Shown one piece after another: positions 54,033 through 64,000 of a stretch of DNA of 64,000 bases. The notes beneath the pieces are model-generated. The model was given only the letters and a program-made list of their open reading frames with translations, made no database searches and was not told where the DNA came from. Each line of letters opens with the position of its first letter. Position 1 is the first letter of the stretch. The DNA is taken from contig NC_090611.1 in assembly GCF_004359215.1 (NCBI RefSeq), forward strand, positions 5,777,105-5,841,104, given 5' to 3'. A program made the position numbers and the translations under genes. Origin of the DNA: Bremia lactucae. Lineage: Eukaryota; Oomycota; Peronosporomycetes; Peronosporales; Peronosporaceae.

Positions 54033-55330
54033 ATGCCACTTAAAAGGGGCAAAGCTGGTGGATTATTCGCAAATACACCCACTCAACCCCGCACGAAGCG
54101 CACGCGCCGCGTTAGTCGAAACGCCGACAGCTTCTGCTGCTGTCGCGTTAACTGGGCTTAAGGATCCATCCCACTTGCACAGTATGTAGATGTGCCACTT
54201 ATTTTCGATTACGATTTGTCATCCCCACCTCATTGTAGTGATGAGGAGCGTGGTGGCCTTTAACGCCCTTCCAATCGTCTCCCATCTCAACTTATTTAGA
54301 GACAGCCCAGTTCTCTAATGCTGTGTCGTTGTCTGCTCTTGCTAGCGCAGCGACCATTAATAAGAGCACTGCCCACAAAGGTGCAGATACTTCTCCGTTG
54401 GGTAAAACCACAACGTCTTATGCTTAGACCGTTATTCAAAATGGTTCTGACATAGAGGAGCCTGAGTGTAAGGCTCCGCCGACGACGCGTGAGCGTGCTT
54501 CACAAGCCAGTGGTATCGAACGTGGCTATGTGACGGGTGGTATACCACTTACGCCCTCTTTTCAATGGCCTCGTATCAACATGCCAAAAGCGTCGCTACT
54601 ATAGCGTGCTATTGTAAATGCTCATAATTATTATGGCGTCTATAAATTAATAAAAGGCTCAGGAAAAATCGCTTGGGCGTATTTCCCCGATCACGGTCGC
54701 GTTGCGTTCCAATGAAATGCCCAACCAATATGAGGCGGAATTCCTGCGCCGCATTCAGCCTCATTTCGATGCGTTGAAACAGCGGTCGCAGCGAATTAAT
54801 TTCGCCCGCTCGCGTGTAAAAGAAATCATGGGCGGTAGTGTACCCCTGTTTCTTCTTACCCCACTACTCCTGCTCGTCCGTTTGAGATTAGCGGAGAGGC
54901 CTCAGCTGGTGTTCCTTTTCGTACGCAGTCACCAAGCCGGGCATGTCAATACGTAGGTTATCGATCGGTTCCCAAGAGTCGAAACTCTTCGGGTATCCTC
55001 TTTACTGGACGAGGATTTGATACTTTTTCCTCACGGAGCGGTGGACAAGCATCCTTCCAATACGGAAGCGCTGGTTCCCACCCACATCCACAAATGCAGG
55101 CGGCGTTCGATAGAAGTGGCGATTACGCTCACCTACTCGCGACTGCCTTACCCGCGTCTGTTCAGTCGCAGGCGTTTAAGCTTAGCTGAACGACGCATTG
55201 GGGACCTCTAGGGTCGATTCTTGCGACTAGCCTCGGATCATCATGATGTTTGCGCGAAGGATCGTCAGGGTTACGAACGCCTGAAACATTGGCTGGACAT
55301 CTTGGAGAAGTTAACGCTGAGGGAGCCGGG
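54033..55330 (+). pseudogene. Accessory ORF opposite to pol, family B (copy 2)
   Basis: Starts MPLKRGKAGG at 54033 and has the same basic PRTKRTRR block as 30396. Later frames give DVPLIFDY (54189-54212, counterpart of DPSLIVDY), PECKAPPTTRERASQASGIE, SGKIAWAYFPDHGRVAFQ, and EAEFLRRIQPHFDALKQRSQ followed by RVKEIMGGS. The coiled-coil part survives near 55250-55330 (RQGYERLKHWLDILEKL). Many frameshifts. Confidence 0.6.
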
Positions 55331-55508
55331 GGCCGCCTTATATGCGTGGTATCCCTCGCTCTCCGAGCCCGTTACGATCTCATGGGGCGAGAAGGTTGGA
55401 GGCAAGTCTTTAGCCTTCCTCATCTCCCCCATATGTTTGACACTCGACCCATGGTCGTTGTCACCATCAGTCTCTTTAAACTGATGAAGATATGTGACCT
55501 CAATTGGT

Positions 55509-55981
55509 CTACATACCGTTTTTGAGACAACCCACGTATAAGACGGTGTGTGTCTTCATGTTTGGCGGAAAAGTGAGCCTATAATTTAGATCTACAACCT
55601 CCTCGACCACAGTGAATGGCCCCAATAAAACGCGGCAACATTTCGCACTACCCCTAGGTAGTACATAAATTGCTTTTTTAGGTGAATTAACAGTACTTAA
55701 TAGTACTTTTCCCAACACTAAAGCTTTCATCATTTTTCCGACCATTGCGGTCAGCCATTTTTCTGTTTATCCTGTGCGCTTGCCATCGCATCACGGACTT
55801 TTCGTGTTATAGCTAATCGCTCATCCACAAAGCGTTGAGCCTCGCTCACGCTTTTAGCATCCAACTTGCCTATGACACCGCCGAGAGGTCGGTCATAGGA
55901 CGCAGTTGTAGATAAGGAAACATCGTTATTGTTTGGGAGCACACGCATTCCTTGTCGTGACTCCATACTGACCACTGCCAA
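55509..55981 (-). pseudogene. Integrase C terminus, family B
   Basis: SVSEAQRFVDERLAITRKVR (55751-55981) is followed in the next frame by SAKCCRVLLGPFTVVEEVVD and NYRLTFPPNMKTHTVLYVG. This is the GPF/Y module. The chromodomain further on is not recognisable in this copy. Confidence 0.75.
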
Positions 55982-56934
55982 ACCGGCAGGGGAGGGGCAC
56001 TAGGGCAAGTTTCTGTCTTTGAGATGATACCCTTCGTGATTTCGCTATAAATTACAGTGTTCAGGCCAGTACGGGTGTGACACCGTTTTATATAACCGGA
56101 CTGCGCCATCCTCAAACACCAGCCTCGTGTGCGCAGCCCGGGTCTTTGTGTGGGGGGGGCTCCTCACTACGCTCGGTGCGAAAGAGGGACACCGTTTTGT
56201 CAATATCACGAGGTCCCGCGACAATTGTTTGCTCCATTCTTGCAAAGTCGCTATCATGCGCAATATATCCACTGCGACCCGATTGGCATGTGTTATTTGG
56301 CCATCGGTCTAGGGATCATCGGCTGTAGACATGTATTCAGCAGCTCAAACACATGACGCCAAAAATCCGACGTAAAACGTGGATCTCGGTCCGATACTAT
56401 GGACTCGGGCATCCCTTGTAGTCCGTATACATGATCCAGGAACAAGACAGCTGCCTCCTTGCCTATGATCGCTATTTTACATGGTGCTAAATGCACCATC
56501 TTGCTCAGTCTGTCTACAAAAACGACGAGCCCCGTCCGACCCTTATGGTCGGGTGGCATGCCAATCATAAAGTCCAGACTTACTGACCTCCAACATTCCG
56601 TTAGAATCGGTAGCGGCTTCAGTGGCGCACTGCTGGACGGTGCAGGCTTAATGCGCTGACACTGTTCGCAAGAGCGAATATAGTTGGCCACCCATCTATA
56701 TTGGTGTGGCCACCAAAATTCCTCTGACACTCGTAAGAATGTCTTTTCACGGCCCAGATGCCCACTAGATGGTGCATCATGGAGCTCGTGAAGGATCATC
56801 AACTTGATATCTGTGTCATGAGGCACATAGATTCTCAAGGGATTACAAGGTGACAGCTGATGCCATAACAGGCCATCGCTGTAGCTAAAGCGATTGAGCT
56901 TAGCTTTCAGGTGCGACGGAACGGTTACCTTTCG
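55982..56934 (-). pseudogene. Integrase, family B
   Basis: From the gap, one frame (about 56940-56293) covers the zinc-binding domain (ILHELHDAPSSGHLGREKTF; CEQCQRIKPAPSS) and the core with SVSLDFMIGMPPDHKGRTGL and SIVSDRDPRFTSDFWRHVF. The stretch to 56290 is the best-preserved integrase of the family. The third acidic residue lies beyond a break at about 56300. Confidence 0.8.
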
Positions 56935-57034
56935 NNNNNNNNNNNNNNNNNNNNNNNNNNNNNNNNNNNNNNNNNNNNNNNNNNNNNNNNNNNNNNNNNN
57001 NNNNNNNNNNNNNNNNNNNNNNNNNNNNNNNNNN
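56935..57034. other. Assembly gap (100 N)
   Basis: Exactly 100 N, joining family-B integrase (left) to family-A gag start (right); these are different elements. Confidence 0.99.
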
Positions 57035-57234
57035 TCGTCAATTTCATGTTGTATGAACTTGGCGATAGTTGAATGGAGGGCATCTCTGTCTAAGTTGGAC
57101 AGTAATGCCAGGATTGCATCGTTTGCTACGGTCGAACTCATTTGTTCAACCGCACTCCTTTCTATACCACTTAGGAAGGAGTAGCTTTCAGGGGAAACGT
57201 GATGCGTATTCCCACTACCATCTAACATGTCCAT
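57035..57234 (-). pseudogene. Gag start, family A, cut by gap
   Basis: MDMLDGSGNTHHVSPESYSF at 57234 continues with DRDALHSTIAKFIQHEID, the N-terminal gag of family A, before the gap. An open frame apparently bridges the gap into integrase, but only because N codons are read through; this is not one protein. Confidence 0.75.
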
Positions 57235-57284
57235 GTTAGATGTGGGAAATGTGGTCCTTGGACGGACTACAAAGTGCTACCAGG

Positions 57285-57737
57285 TGTAACGGGGCACTAC
57301 GACTTGTACTGTTTCAGTACAAGTCCACTTCACACTGCTTCAGTTGTGAGTGGTGCCTTTCGTTAGGTGACGTACACTGTACGTGCAAAGGAAGACTTCC
57401 CTTAAGACAAGTTAACTTAAGAGGGTAAAATGAAAACTGTATTAATATAGTTTAGTGTCTTTTAATCTATCTTTGTAAATGCTGACTTAACTACAACCTT
57501 ATACTAAACATGTAAATGAATTCTTATCTCTATCTTATCTTGTAACTCTCTTTAATTACTTCTACAGCTGATTAGTCTGCGGAATTAATAGATATAATGG
57601 CATATACCTATTTATGGATAAGAATTCAGGATATTACTATATAAAGTAATATCCTCCAAATATTATCTACCTTTTAGATAATATATTAATTAACAACCTT
57701 TAAGTGTTAATTTCATGTAACGATACACCCCGTTACA
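57285..57737 (-). repeat. Family-A 5' LTR (453 bp), minus
   Basis: Full-length copy with TGTAACGGGG and CCCCGTTACA ends. AGTGCTACCAGG at its left is the primer-binding site. Copia sequence begins directly at its right edge, so this element may have inserted in the Copia gag. Confidence 0.9.
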
Positions 57738-57739
57738 GT

Positions 57740-58435
57740 AGGGTTCTGCAGTACATAATGGATAACATACTCGAAGCATTCAATACAAGTATTACACCAT
57801 CTCAGGCAATAAAACTCTTTACGCAACGGAAAGATCGGAAGCGAAGTTGGCCGGAGCACTCTATGCACCTGACGGTTTTTCCGAAGTTTGTGGAAATGGT
57901 GGAGATTGTCTGGTCTTGGATATATTGTGCAGTACGCCTCTGAGAAAATGAGGACGATTTTATTGGCCAAGGTAGATTACACAAGAACTGATTACCTGGT
58001 GCAGGCAGAACATTTAGCCATTTCGCTCAAGCGTACGAATTGCAATCTGGAAGAGAGAAAATTCTTGGCAGTGAAATTATTGTTTTGAAGAGGATTGTTG
58101 GGTCTATCTCAGATCGACAACATAAAGAATTGCGTCGATGTCGCTCGTGGAACGAGGTCGTACACTTGAAGGCAGCGTGTCCGAAGCGCAAGCGCTCACA
58201 AGGAATCCAGCAAAATTGTCACCGGCCGTAAATGAAGTTAAACGTTGTATTCTGTGATGGGACTTGTCATCAACCCGACGGAAAGCCGCTCCATATAAGC
58301 AAAATGGGCATAGTGCCAGTTACCGTTCTGACGTGTGGAATTGAACGTGGCCTGACTCTTGCGGATGTTTACTTTGCTGAAGGAGTTCAGCACAATTTGA
58401 TTTCCTATGGAATTTTGGAAAGGGTTACAAACTAG
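57740..58435 (+). pseudogene. Copia gag and protease-linker region
   Basis: Frame 57888-58088 gives YASEKMRTILLAKVDYTRTD; near 58170 HLKAACPKRKRSQ is the end of a degenerate CCHC knuckle. Frame 58232-58435 ends TLADVYFAEGVQHNLISYG, the conserved block before GAG-pre-integrase. Confidence 0.7.
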
Positions 58436-59553
58436 GGCACAATGGTGCACAACGTGTAATATAAAATATAATTTTTGGATTCGTGGTTTTTGATGTTTAA
58501 TTGGTTGGAAATGTTCTTGTGGTTCCGTGTCGAGTGATTGAAAGTGTTGGGGCGCCTATGGAAATTATTATGGCAATTTTAAGTGAAGGAGTAGGCATTC
58601 AAGTGTCCCCCGATGTTCAAAAGGGCAGTTTATTGAGTTTTCATAAACGTTTGGATATTTAAATTACGACATTATTGAGCAATTGGCTCGGGTCCTTCCT
58701 TTAATATATTGCTCACGGACAAACGTCGTGAGATTTCTCACACGTGTTTTTTCTCAGGGAAAACAACCAAAATCAGACAGTCAAGGCAAGACTCTGGACA
58801 ACACTCACCCATCGATCGGGTTGGGGGCGTTATTTGTTCAGACACTAAGGGTCAAATGAATCCGAGAGCCGCCTGAATAACCGCTACAGGATCAATTTCG
58901 TCGATCATAAAAGCAATTATTGCCGTGCTTTTCTTGCGCGTACAAAAGACGCCGCAGCCAAGACTTTTGAAGATTTTCTGACATTTTTCGAGAAAAAGTT
59001 CGACTGTCGTGTGCATGTTCTTCGCACGGACTCAGGAGGAGAGTATCAGAATGTGGATTTATTCTGCAAGAAATTGGGCGCTGCTGGACAGCAAAGTGAA
59101 GCTCGAAATTAAGCCAGCAATGGAAAAGCTGAGCGCATGCATCGGACCATCATGAAAATGGTTCGCTGAATGATATTTGCTTCTGGTTTGCCGCTGAATT
59201 TCTGGGGTGATGCGTTCAAAAATGCAGCTTACATATTAAATCGGGCTCTTACAAATTCCAATTATGGAAATTTACCACCGATGAAGGTGCTGACGAATCA
59301 GACTCCGTTGCTCGGTGAAATCATCGTTTTGAATCACCATGTACAGTGTACAGAGATCCCAGAAAAGCAAAATTTTGCTCCGAGAGGGCGAAAAGGGATT
59401 ATCGTTGGCATTAATGAAAATGATGGGGTATCGTGTTTGCCTGCCGAAAAGAAGGTAGTAATTGTCTCCAAGCATATGCAAAACATTGAAACACTAAAGA
59501 AGACTAAAACCAGCAAGTCCAAGATTTGTATATGCAGAATAATCCTAGCCTAA
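58436..59553 (+). pseudogene. Copia GAG-pre-integrase and integrase
   Basis: VSPDVQKGSLLSFHKRL and NYDIIEQLAR mark GAG-pre-integrase. The integrase core has VDHKSNYCRAFLART (Asp), RTDSGGEYQNVDLFC (Asp) and ASNGKAERMHRTIMKM (Glu), then LPLNFWGDAFKNAAYILNRA in the open frame 59170-59553. Stops interrupt it near 59112 and 59169. Confidence 0.75.
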
Positions 59554-60755
59554 AAAATTCGACTTCGCTCGAAATCAAGTCCAGAAAGGACATATTCCAA
59601 GACTTAGAATTGGGGGAGAAGTGCGGAAGAAGACGATTCGTCCGACAACCAATCAATAAGAAAAAAGAAAGAAAGAAAGAATTCGTTACACGAAAACAGA
59701 AGATTCTGGCAAGGTCGGCGAATATGAACAAAAGTTCTGGCCACGATCAAGGAATTGAACATTCAAACGATCAAGAGTGCATTTTAAACGCTGTCACAAT
59801 TTCTGACCCAAGAAACTTTGGTGAGGCTATGCGTATCAGTCACAAGGTAGGGTGGATTGAAGCAATTTTCGAGGAATTGGAAGCTATGGAAAACAATGGC
59901 GCTTGGAATATTGTCAAGGCTCCGGAAAATGTTCGAGCATTGAACTCGAAGTGGGCTTTCAAGTCGAAGCGTGATGCCGAAGATAATTTCGAGCGTCTGA
60001 GGCGAGATTGGTCGCATGCAAAAATGAAAGAATTTTAAGTGAATTTTGGAGTGATATTTCCAGCGTCAAGAATTTTTTGCTTTGGCAAGAAAATGGAGAG
60101 CGCCTGCAAACACGGTGATATACCAAATGCTTACGTGAAAGCGGAAAAGGAAGAGAACCTCGATACATATATCCGAGTTCTGCAGGGAATGCAGGTTGAC
60201 GAAGACAAGAAGAAACATTTGGCGTGTCAAAGAATAATGAGGTTGCATTGAAGCTTAAAATAGCACTATATGGACTGATACAGGCAGGAGGATTGTGAAG
60301 TAAATTACTGCAACAAAAATTGGTGGAAATTGATCATAATCAAAGCATCACTGACAGTGTGTCTACTGTAGATGGAAAAGTGAAAACATTTTAGCTGGTG
60401 GAGTCTACATCGATGACTTACAGGTCACAAGAACTGACCAGAGATCCGTGGAATTGTTTTTTTGAAGAGTTGATTTTGCTGGCGATAAAGGACTTAGGAC
60501 AAGCGCGTAAGTTTTTGGGTATGCGTATCCAATATGATGAAGAAAAAATGGGTACAGATTCGATCAAGAAGTGGATATGCTTAAGGTAAATGGTCTTGAA
60601 TTGGGGCATTGCGTTCGTGTGCCTATCACATGAGACTGTAACGATATCGACGATTTAGTTACCACACCTCTACCGGTATCCGGAGGAGGCCGGACGTTGC
60701 CTTTGCGGTACACAAAGCGTCAAGGAAGACACATCAGCCAACAATGGGTGGTTAT
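59554..60755 (+). pseudogene. Copia reverse transcriptase
   Basis: HKVGWIEAIFEELEAMENNG and ALNSKWAFKSKRDAEDNFER open the RT. Later frames give KLKIALYGLIQAGG, a YIDDL box (near 60410) and LAIKDLGQARKFLGMRIQYD. The copy has frame changes at about 60038, 60250, 60390 and 60590. Confidence 0.75.
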
Positions 60756-60757
60756 CA

Positions 60758-61297
60758 TTGGCAAAGAAAATAGCCAAGTACCTTTCTGGAACGAGAACAT
60801 TGTGTCTTTGCATGGCCGGACAAGAGAAAATTTCGATGTTTTATGAATGGTTGGATACAGTGACAGATATTGCTGACAGAAAGTCAGTCAAGGGTGGCAA
60901 AATTACGATTAACGATATGCCAGTGAGCTGGGTATGCAAGAAACAAAATGGAGTTTCGCTTTCAACTATGGAAGTTGAATTTACTGCTGCGTCTATTATG
61001 TCTCGAGACTTGTTAGGTGTTCGCGAACTTTTACGTGAAATGAATTTGAAGTTTGAGGAACCGATGCCACTGCGGGTAGATAATCAAGCTGCTTTGAAGC
61101 AACTTGACGGTGAAATGACATCTGCTGAGGCAAAGCATGTTGATGTGCGAATCAAGTTTGTCGGAAGTTTCAAAAAGCATAAAATTATAATACCCGAGTA
61201 TCGACAGACGGCAAGTATGCCCGCGGACATACTGACGAAGGCATTGGCTGCACCAAGACTGGCTAAATTGCGCCATGTGATAGTTTATTTTTCCTGA
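60758..61297 (+). pseudogene. Copia RNase H
   Basis: A 179-residue open frame has AKKIAKYLSGTRTLCL, DIADRKSVKGG, SLSTMEVEFTAASIMSRDLL, LRVDNQAALKQLDGE and AEAKHVDVRIKFVG, ending MPADILTKALAAPRLAKLR. These are the usual acidic and His motifs of Copia RNase H. It is the best-preserved domain of this element. Confidence 0.8.
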
Positions 61298-61771
61298 TTT
61301 CTTTTGCCGATGAGTTTTGCTAATAGCGCAGAGGATAACGAAGCTAATAACACTCTCTCTTTTGCATCGAATTCTGTGGTCCTTGTCTGTGCGTTTCCGT
61401 ATTGATATTTAACAGGTAGCGCCAAAGAAGCGTGCAGAATATATGTTTCAATGCTTGAATCGTGATTAGTGCCTTCACGCGGTGGAACTTTTCCCTATAC
61501 AGTTATATAGCTAGTGTCATATCCTATGCTTTACGCTTTCAACAGCCGTACCGACGATATTTCGGGGATGTGACGATCTCCTCATAGTAGATAAACTGAA
61601 AAATTCGCATAATTAGCAGCTACACTTCGTCTACTTCATCTATTAAGAGTCGAAAGCTGAATAATAGTCCGCGCTGACAACTTTTCAGCAACTTCTTCTC
61701 TTGAGAGATAATATTTGTATAATTTCTTCAAAAGAATATTAGCTCTGATCGATACTTTTTAGTATTGATTA
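61298..61771. other. Spacer after Copia
   Basis: No gene or LTR is recognised; a Copia 3' LTR would be expected here but I cannot confirm one. Confidence 0.35.
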
Positions 61772-62097
61772 TGTAGGCGGGCACGTCGTAATGCGGCCAC
61801 GCTCTACTTAAGCACACACCCTAGCACGGCGAGGAAGCGGTTAAACCTGCTTCTCTTGCGTGCAGTGATGTAGTTGTGGTTGGCGCGTTAGCGACCTCAC
61901 CCAACGCACTAAGTACTTTGGTTAAGTGTCGTCATGGGAGCGGTAATCCGGCTCCTCGTGCGCACTTACCAATTAGGAAGTAGTTTTCAGACTGATGTAT
62001 ATTGAATCGTATTAAACATAAATATCTATTTTTTTCCAATCAAAATGTTATCTATATAAATAACACTCAATATGTATTGAAAGCGTATCTTTCTAGA
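61772..62097 (-). repeat. Family-B 3' LTR, truncated
   Basis: Begins TGTAGGCGGGCACGTCG and aligns for 326 bp, ending within the LTR at TATCTTTCTAGA. A deletion joins it to the middle of the accessory ORF. Confidence 0.8.
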
Positions 62098-63187
62098 CCC
62101 GCTTCTCTGTTGGGTATAACCACAACGCCTTATGTTCAGACCATAGTCCATAATGGTTCTGACATAGAGGATTCGGAGCCTAAAGCTCCGCCGACGACGC
62201 ATGGACGTGCTCAGTCGGTGTCACAAGTCAGTCGTTTAGAACGTGGCTATGTGACGGGTGGCATACCAAAGATGCCCCCTCCATCTAAATGGCCTCGTTA
62301 ACACGGGCCAAGAGCGTCGCTCCTAGAGCGCGTTCTTGTAGACGCACATAGTTATTATGGCGTCTTTAAATCTGGAGGGCTCAGAAAAAATCGCTTGGGC
62401 GTATTTTCCCGATCCCGGTCGTGTTGCGTTCAAATGAAACGCCCGACCAATACGAGGCGGAATTCCTGCGCCGCATTCATCCGCATTCCGATGCGATGAA
62501 ACAACCGTCGTAGCGAATTAATTTCGCCCGCTTGCGTGTCAAGAAATCATGGGCGGCACTGTACCCCCTGTTTCTTCTCACAACGCTACTTCTGCTAGTC
62601 AATTTGAGACTAGCGAAGAAGCCTCAGCTGGTGCTCCTGTTTATAGGCAGCAACCAAGCCGGGCACATCCATACGTAGCGTATCGACCGGTTCCCAAGAG
62701 TCAAAACACTTCGGATAACCTTTCCATTGGACGAGGATCTGATACCCTTGCCTCACGGAGCGGTGGGCAAGCAGCCTTCCAACAAGGAAGCGTTGATCCC
62801 CACCCGCATCCATCAGTGCAGGTGGCGCCCGATAGGAGTGGCGACCTCACCCACCTACGCGCGGCTGCCTTACCTTCGTCCGTTCAGTCTCAGGCGTTAA
62901 ACGCTGCTGAACGACGTATTACGGATCTCGAGAGTCAAGTCTCGCGACTGACCTCGGATCTCGTTGATGTCCGAGCGAAGGCTCGTCAGGGTTATGAACG
63001 CCTGAAGACTCGCTTGGACCTTTTTGAACGGATAATGCTGAGGGATCCGCGTTACTCGCGTGATGTCTCTCGCTCTCCAAGTCCTGTTCGTGGTGGGAGG
63101 ATTTGGTTTGATAGCTTTTCGCCTTCACCGTCCCCCTCACCCGAACGACGCTTGACTCACAGTCGGTGTCACCATTGGTCTCCTTAG
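62098..63187 (+). pseudogene. Accessory ORF opposite to pol, family B (copy 3, best preserved)
   Basis: The N-terminal part is deleted. 62098-62301 gives NGSDIEDSEPKAPPTTHGRA and RLERGYVTGG; a shifted block follows; 62549-63187 is an uninterrupted 212-residue frame. In it, residues 116-164 form a coiled coil with hydrophobic positions I124, L127, V131, L134, L138, V141 in strict 3-4 spacing. Residues 169-201 are RS/SP-rich (RDVSRSPSPVRGG; SPSPSPSPERR). The frame lies antisense to the pol linker and chromodomain (62610-63347). I know no family for it. Nuclear, oligomeric and perhaps phosphorylated is inference. Confidence 0.65.
62610..62813 (-). pseudogene. Chromodomain, family B
   Basis: An open frame encodes DQRFLVGRLLAHRSVRQGYQ, ILVQWKGYPKCFDSWEPVDT and PGLVAAYKQEHQ, an intact chromodomain with its aromatic positions. 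It is out of frame with the GPF/Y segment upstream. Confidence 0.8.
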
Positions 63188-64000
63188 ACGGATGGGGATA
63201 TGTGATATCTTCTGGAACAACATACCGTTTCAGACGACCCACGTAAAATACGGGGTACGTCTTCATATACATGGGACGGGTGAGCCTATAATTTAGGTAT
63301 TCAACCTCATCTACCACCGTAAAGGGCCCAATGAAACGCGGCAACAACTTCGTGGTACCTCCAGGTAGTACAGAAATTGCATTTTTAGGTAAGGTAGCAG
63401 TACTTAATAGTACTTTTTACCCACTCAAAAGCGTTCATTATTTTTGCGACCATTTCGGTCCGCATATTCTTTTTGCTTGTCCTGTGCGCTTGCCATTGCG
63501 TCACGGACTTTACGTGTGATGGCTAATCGCTCATCCACAAAGCGTTGAGCCTCGCTCACGCTTTTAGCATCAAACTCGCCTATGATACCGCCAAGAGGTC
63601 GGTCATAAGGCGTAGTTTTATTGACCACTGCTAAACTGGCAGGGTCACTAGGGCAAGTTTCTGTCTTTGAGATGATACCCTCATGGGTCATCGTCATATT
63701 GACGAAACTATGTCCCTCTTTCGCACCGAGCATAGTGAGGGGCCCTCCCCCACTAAGACTCGGGCTGCGCACAAACGAGACTGGCGTCCGAGGATGGCGC
63801 AGTCCGTTAATATAAAACGGTGTCTCACCCGTACTGGCGTGGACACTGTTATTTATAGCGAACTCCACAAAGGGCAATTGCTTGCTCCACTCTTTGGGAG
63901 TTGCTATAGTGCGTAAGACATCCGCCACGACCCGATTGGCACGTTCTGTTTGGCCATCGGTCTGGGGATGATCTGCGGTCGACATGTGGAGCTTGCTACC
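62814..64000 (-). pseudogene. Integrase end, GPF/Y module and linker, family B
   Basis: 63425-63985 encodes [40 protein letters not shown] and SVSEAQRFVDERLAITRKVR. 62919-63347 continues with MLPRFIGPFTVVDEVEYLNY and YVGRLKRYVVPEDI, then a charged linker of about 90 residues rich in Ser, His and acidic residues. It extends beyond the window edge. Confidence 0.85.

Larger units (their letters stand above)
53423..56934 (-). mobile_element. Ty3/gypsy family-B copy, minus (integrase to 3' LTR)
   Basis: Right to left: integrase, GPF/Y, accessory ORF on the plus strand, remnant polypurine tract, LTR. The 5' half is beyond the gap at 56935, where an unrelated family-A 5' end follows. Confidence 0.8.
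57740..61297 (+). mobile_element. Ty1/copia element, 5'-truncated and decayed
   Basis: Gag, protease-linker, GAG-pre-integrase, integrase, RT and RNase H follow in the Copia order, integrase before RT. No LTR can be recognised at either end. Confidence 0.8.
61772..64000 (-). mobile_element. Ty3/gypsy family-B copy, minus (continues past window)
   Basis: Right to left: integrase end, GPF/Y, linker, chromodomain, accessory ORF (+), truncated LTR. This copy best shows the overlap of the accessory ORF with pol. Confidence 0.85.

Noticed and set aside
56293..57234. One long minus-strand frame joining a gag start to integrase
   Set aside because: It only exists because 100 N are read as open codons. 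The two sides belong to different families (A gag, B integrase).
4087..62050. CRISPR array or prokaryotic operon
   Set aside because: The window is eukaryotic; the repeats are LTRs, tandem duplications and foldbacks with no spacer-repeat structure.

Overview
The window looks like a repeat-rich nuclear scaffold of an oomycete in the Peronosporales (Phytophthora or downy-mildew type). Three things point there: a run of HGGG zinc-finger repeats of the WRKY19-like class, an intron-poor single-chain ATP-citrate lyase, and dense chromodomain Ty3/gypsy, Copia and Mutator-like (MULE) debris. Species cannot be fixed from the sequence. Five 100-N gaps (17207-17306, 32578-32677, 41020-41119, 49641-49740, 56935-57034) and one lone N (27140) mark assembly joints, each touching a transposable element.

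Layout. 1-17206 is transposon debris: a family-B gag/protease piece (+), two head-to-tail family-A Ty3/gypsy copies (-) sharing one LTR, a MULE 3' end, an old gypsy relic, a family-C element (-), a family-A LTR and a Copia RT. 17309-24460 is a gene island: a TPFG-repeat protein (5' end lost in a gap), a WRKY19-like zinc-finger protein, a small membrane ORF, a mitochondrial-type armadillo-repeat protein and a C2H2-type protein. 24463-31084 is a family-B element with two equal 554-bp LTRs, inserted beside or inside a short ORF with a signal-peptide-like start. 31333-33025 holds a MULE transposase and an LTR. 33772-33844 is tRNA-Arg(CCG). 35948-39265 is ATP-citrate lyase on the minus strand. 40350-64000 is again transposons: stacked family-A and family-B elements, almost all with pol on the minus strand, and a decayed Copia element (57740-61297).

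Names used here: family A = LTR of about 415-455 bp, TGTAACGGGG...CCCCGTTACA; family B = LTR of about 530-554 bp, TGTAACGGGC...; family C = 480-bp LTR with A-like ends but a different body. Families A and B are gypsy elements with a chromodomain at the end of pol.

The most interesting signal is an extra gene in families A and B. It lies between the end of pol and the 3' LTR, on the strand opposite pol, and recurs in five copies (3614-4480, 29367-30396, 43000-43940, 54033-55330, 62098-63187). The family-B version has a basic start, an acidic middle, a perfect-heptad coiled coil and an RS-like tail, and its 3' part overlaps the pol linker and chromodomain in antisense. Family A shares a D-x-S-L-x-V-D-Y motif with it, so the gene may predate the split of the two families.
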